Source: Haplosporangium gracile
Taxonomy: Eukaryota > Mortierellomycota > Mortierellomycetes > Mortierellales > Mortierellaceae
DNA length: 11,022 nt
Reading direction: 5' to 3'
Assembly (NCBI GenBank): GCA_015499985.1
Contig: JAAAUF010001164.1
Span: 1-11,022, forward strand
The translations under genes were made by a program, and so were the position numbers. A model generated the notes under the pieces. It was not told where the DNA came from, ran no database searches, and saw nothing but the letters and a program-made list of their open reading frames with translations. Shown piece after piece: positions 9,698 through 11,022 of the stretch. Position 1 is the first letter of the stretch; each line of letters begins with the position of its first letter.

Positions 9698-10276
9698 GGT
9701 AGTGAGTGTGAAGAGATGGAGCTTGGGGGGAGGTGAAGGAGGAGGAAATAGTCGTATTTATGTGCGTAAATGAAAGAAGGATAGAAATGAATGAAAGAAA
9801 GAAGGATCAAGGGAAGACAAAACAAAATGGGGGTTTAGGAAAGGTAAGGAGGTGATGTGAAATGAAGCGAACAAATGTTCGAGTTGAAAGAAAGAAACGC
9901 CAAGGATAAGAAGTCTAATGAATAAAGGAAAAAAAAAATAGTATGCGAAAGTGATCTCATTGGTCAAGAGAGTCGCGTGGTGCAGAAAAAACTGAATCCT
10001 ACGAGTTTCTCTCGCATTCGTCATTGAACACATAAGAGGATGAGCGGACGATACCTTCCACCCTTTTTCCTTTGTGGATTTGCTCCCAAACCGGAGAAAT
10101 GAGGAGGCAGACGACATCAACTAACGGTCTACTCAATGTATCTACCCTTCTAATCCAGAGATGAGGTAAGGTGTCACGCGCACGGGCCACTAATGGCGAA
10201 TCGATTGTACCAGTTACGTATCGAATGTATTAAGTATAGTTTTCGACTTGTGTACTTTCCAGTGTTACAATCCTAG
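9698..10276 (-). promoter_or_regulatory. Upstream region of the F-box gene: promoter and CT-rich leader
   Basis: On the minus strand this stretch is pyrimidine-rich close to the F-box start and carries a TAAATAC element (9754-9760), about 60 nt upstream of the ATG. A CCAAT box (plus-strand ATTGG at 9959-9963) lies about 265 nt upstream. Short ORFs here (for example 9758-10120 minus) translate to Phe/Leu/Ser-rich low-complexity peptides without domain character and are best read as non-coding. Nothing recognisable is seen in 10000-10276 on either strand. Confidence 0.45.
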
Positions 10277-10545
10277 TTCAGACCTCTATCTCTCTCTGCT
10301 CCTGTTCCTTCGACCGAGGTTAAGGTCGGCAATGACCTTATTACAAGCAATCACTAGGAGCTTTGGCGTATCATCAAAACAAGACCTAGAGCTGCTTACG
10401 TTGAGTACTCTAAGCAGGCCGATGATCAAACTCTCGTGCTTCAGCCGATGACTGACGCCAGGTCTGTTGTCTTGGCGGTCAAGAACGGGTCAACGTAATA
10501 GATCGTGGCTTTCGATGAGCGAATTCACTATCGGTCTTTCCAGTT
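10277..10545 (+). pseudogene. Possible degraded coding remnant, unrecognised
   Basis: One frame reads as protein-like sequence with fungal-like codon choice, including ELWRIIKTRPRAAYVEYSKQ followed by ADDQTLVLQPMTDARSVVLA. It is broken by TAG at 10355-10357 and TAA-TAG at 10496-10501. It continues past the last stops (IVAFDERIHYRSFQ) to a consensus donor GTAAGT at 10546. A possible intron follows to CTACAG at 10655. The stop-free stretches are short, so chance cannot be excluded: about 46 codons without a stop is not rare. I do not recognise the family; a decayed transposable-element or duplicated-gene fragment is possible. Confidence 0.3.
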
Positions 10546-10609
10546 GTAAGTTTTCTGATTATTTTTTTATCTTGTTTCTCGTTCTCTTCCCATACACGCC
10601 GCGTACTAA

Positions 10610-10663
10610 CCCTTACTCTGTAAACCGGGCAAATTTGCCCGTTACACCCCTACAGAGTAAGGG
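10610..10663. repeat. Nested inverted repeat (12-bp perfect arms around a 16-bp palindrome)
   Basis: The outer arms CCCTTACTCTGT (10610-10621) and ACAGAGTAAGGG (10652-10663) are exact reverse complements. Between them lies the perfect palindrome CGGGCAAATTTGCCCG (10626-10641). The arms are preceded by TAA and followed by ATA, so TA dinucleotides sit one base outside on both sides. That would suit a very small TA-targeting MITE-like element or a structured transcript element; the identity is not established. Confidence 0.8.
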
Positions 10664-11008
10664 ATAAGCACTAATGTTACTAGCACAGCCTTCCCTTCCC
10701 TTCCTTCCTTGCGCTGCCGTGTCCATACCAAACCTTTAAGATCAAGTTTTAATTTGTCTCTCGACATTTGGCGATTCAATCCATTTACTAATAAACATAT
10801 TGAGTCTGTGTAGCCATAAGCCCTACCTCCCTCATGTTTTTTGTGTATTGAAGCTTAGAAGTAGTTGCTATTTGTCATTGTTAGCCAACAAAATGAGTTG
10901 TGACCACGCTCTCACATTTCGTTCTGCGCCTTTCTGTGTTTTGACCATAGAAAAAGGGCGGGGAGTTTCATCCTTATTCCCTTCCAATGGATTTCTCTTT
11001 TTTGTTTA
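10664..11008. other. Distal intergenic DNA, no gene seen
   Basis: No coding stretch, RNA gene or clear domain-bearing ORF was found on either strand. It holds a CCCTT/CCTTCCTT-type pyrimidine repeat (about 10690-10710) and a GGGCGGGG GC-box-like site near 10957-10964, before a CT-rich end. This would suit the promoter of a plus-strand gene beginning beyond the window, but that is speculative. Confidence 0.4.
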
Positions 11009-11022
11009 TCTCTCTCTCTCTC
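11009..11022. repeat. TC dinucleotide microsatellite, runs off the window end
   Basis: Seven perfect TC units at the window edge. The full length is unknown because the tract continues to the last base. Confidence 0.9.

Noticed and set aside
9758..10120. 120-aa minus-strand ORF upstream of the F-box gene
   Set aside because: Phe/Leu/Ser/His low-complexity peptide from a CT-rich promoter/leader; no domain or coding bias.

Overview
This window is ordinary eukaryotic nuclear DNA, almost certainly fungal. Genes are compact and cut by many short spliceosomal introns (about 87-300 nt, with GT...AG ends, GTAAG/GTACG/GTATG-type donors, CTAAC/CTAAT-type branch sites and TAG/CAG acceptors). Intergenic gaps are small and pyrimidine-rich tracts precede start codons. 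The protein families and glutamine/histidine-rich tracts suggest an early-diverging fungus such as a Mortierella-type or other Mucoromycota species; this placement is inference. No prokaryotic, viral, CRISPR or plasmid feature is visible.

Layout. (1) 98-2233 (+): the 3' three exons of an alkaline phosphatase gene whose start lies upstream; 1-97 is the end of an intron. (2) 2407-5463 (-): a complete nine-exon gene for the U2 snRNP-associated SURP/RRM/CID protein (U2SURP, also called SR140), 681 aa, convergent with the phosphatase gene. (3) 5464-5749: a 286-bp divergent promoter. (4) 5750-7923 (+): a complete two-exon CCDC97-like gene (DUF2052 family), 690 aa. (5) 8001-9697 (-): a three-exon gene that an ORF scan misreads as one 379-aa ORF. 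Two tiny upstream exons supply a start codon and most of an F-box, giving a 416-aa F-box protein with RPEL-like repeats and Q/H-rich tracts. (6) 9698-11022: promoter-like DNA, a doubtful degraded coding remnant (10277-10545), a nested inverted repeat (10610-10663) and AT/CT-rich sequence ending in a TC microsatellite.

How the genes fit together. U2SURP is a known U2 snRNP-associated spliceosome factor. CCDC97 is, as I recall and could not check here, reported with the SF3B part of the U2 snRNP. The two genes are head-to-head and would share one promoter region, which could allow co-expression. The phosphatase (phosphate release) and the F-box protein (probable SCF ubiquitin-ligase adaptor) have no evident link to them.

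I see no clearly new multi-gene system. The points most worth following are the hidden F-box/RPEL gene structure, the divergent U2SURP-CCDC97 pair, the U2SURP protein ending right at its DGVPL repeats, and the inverted repeat that doubles as a possible intron end.
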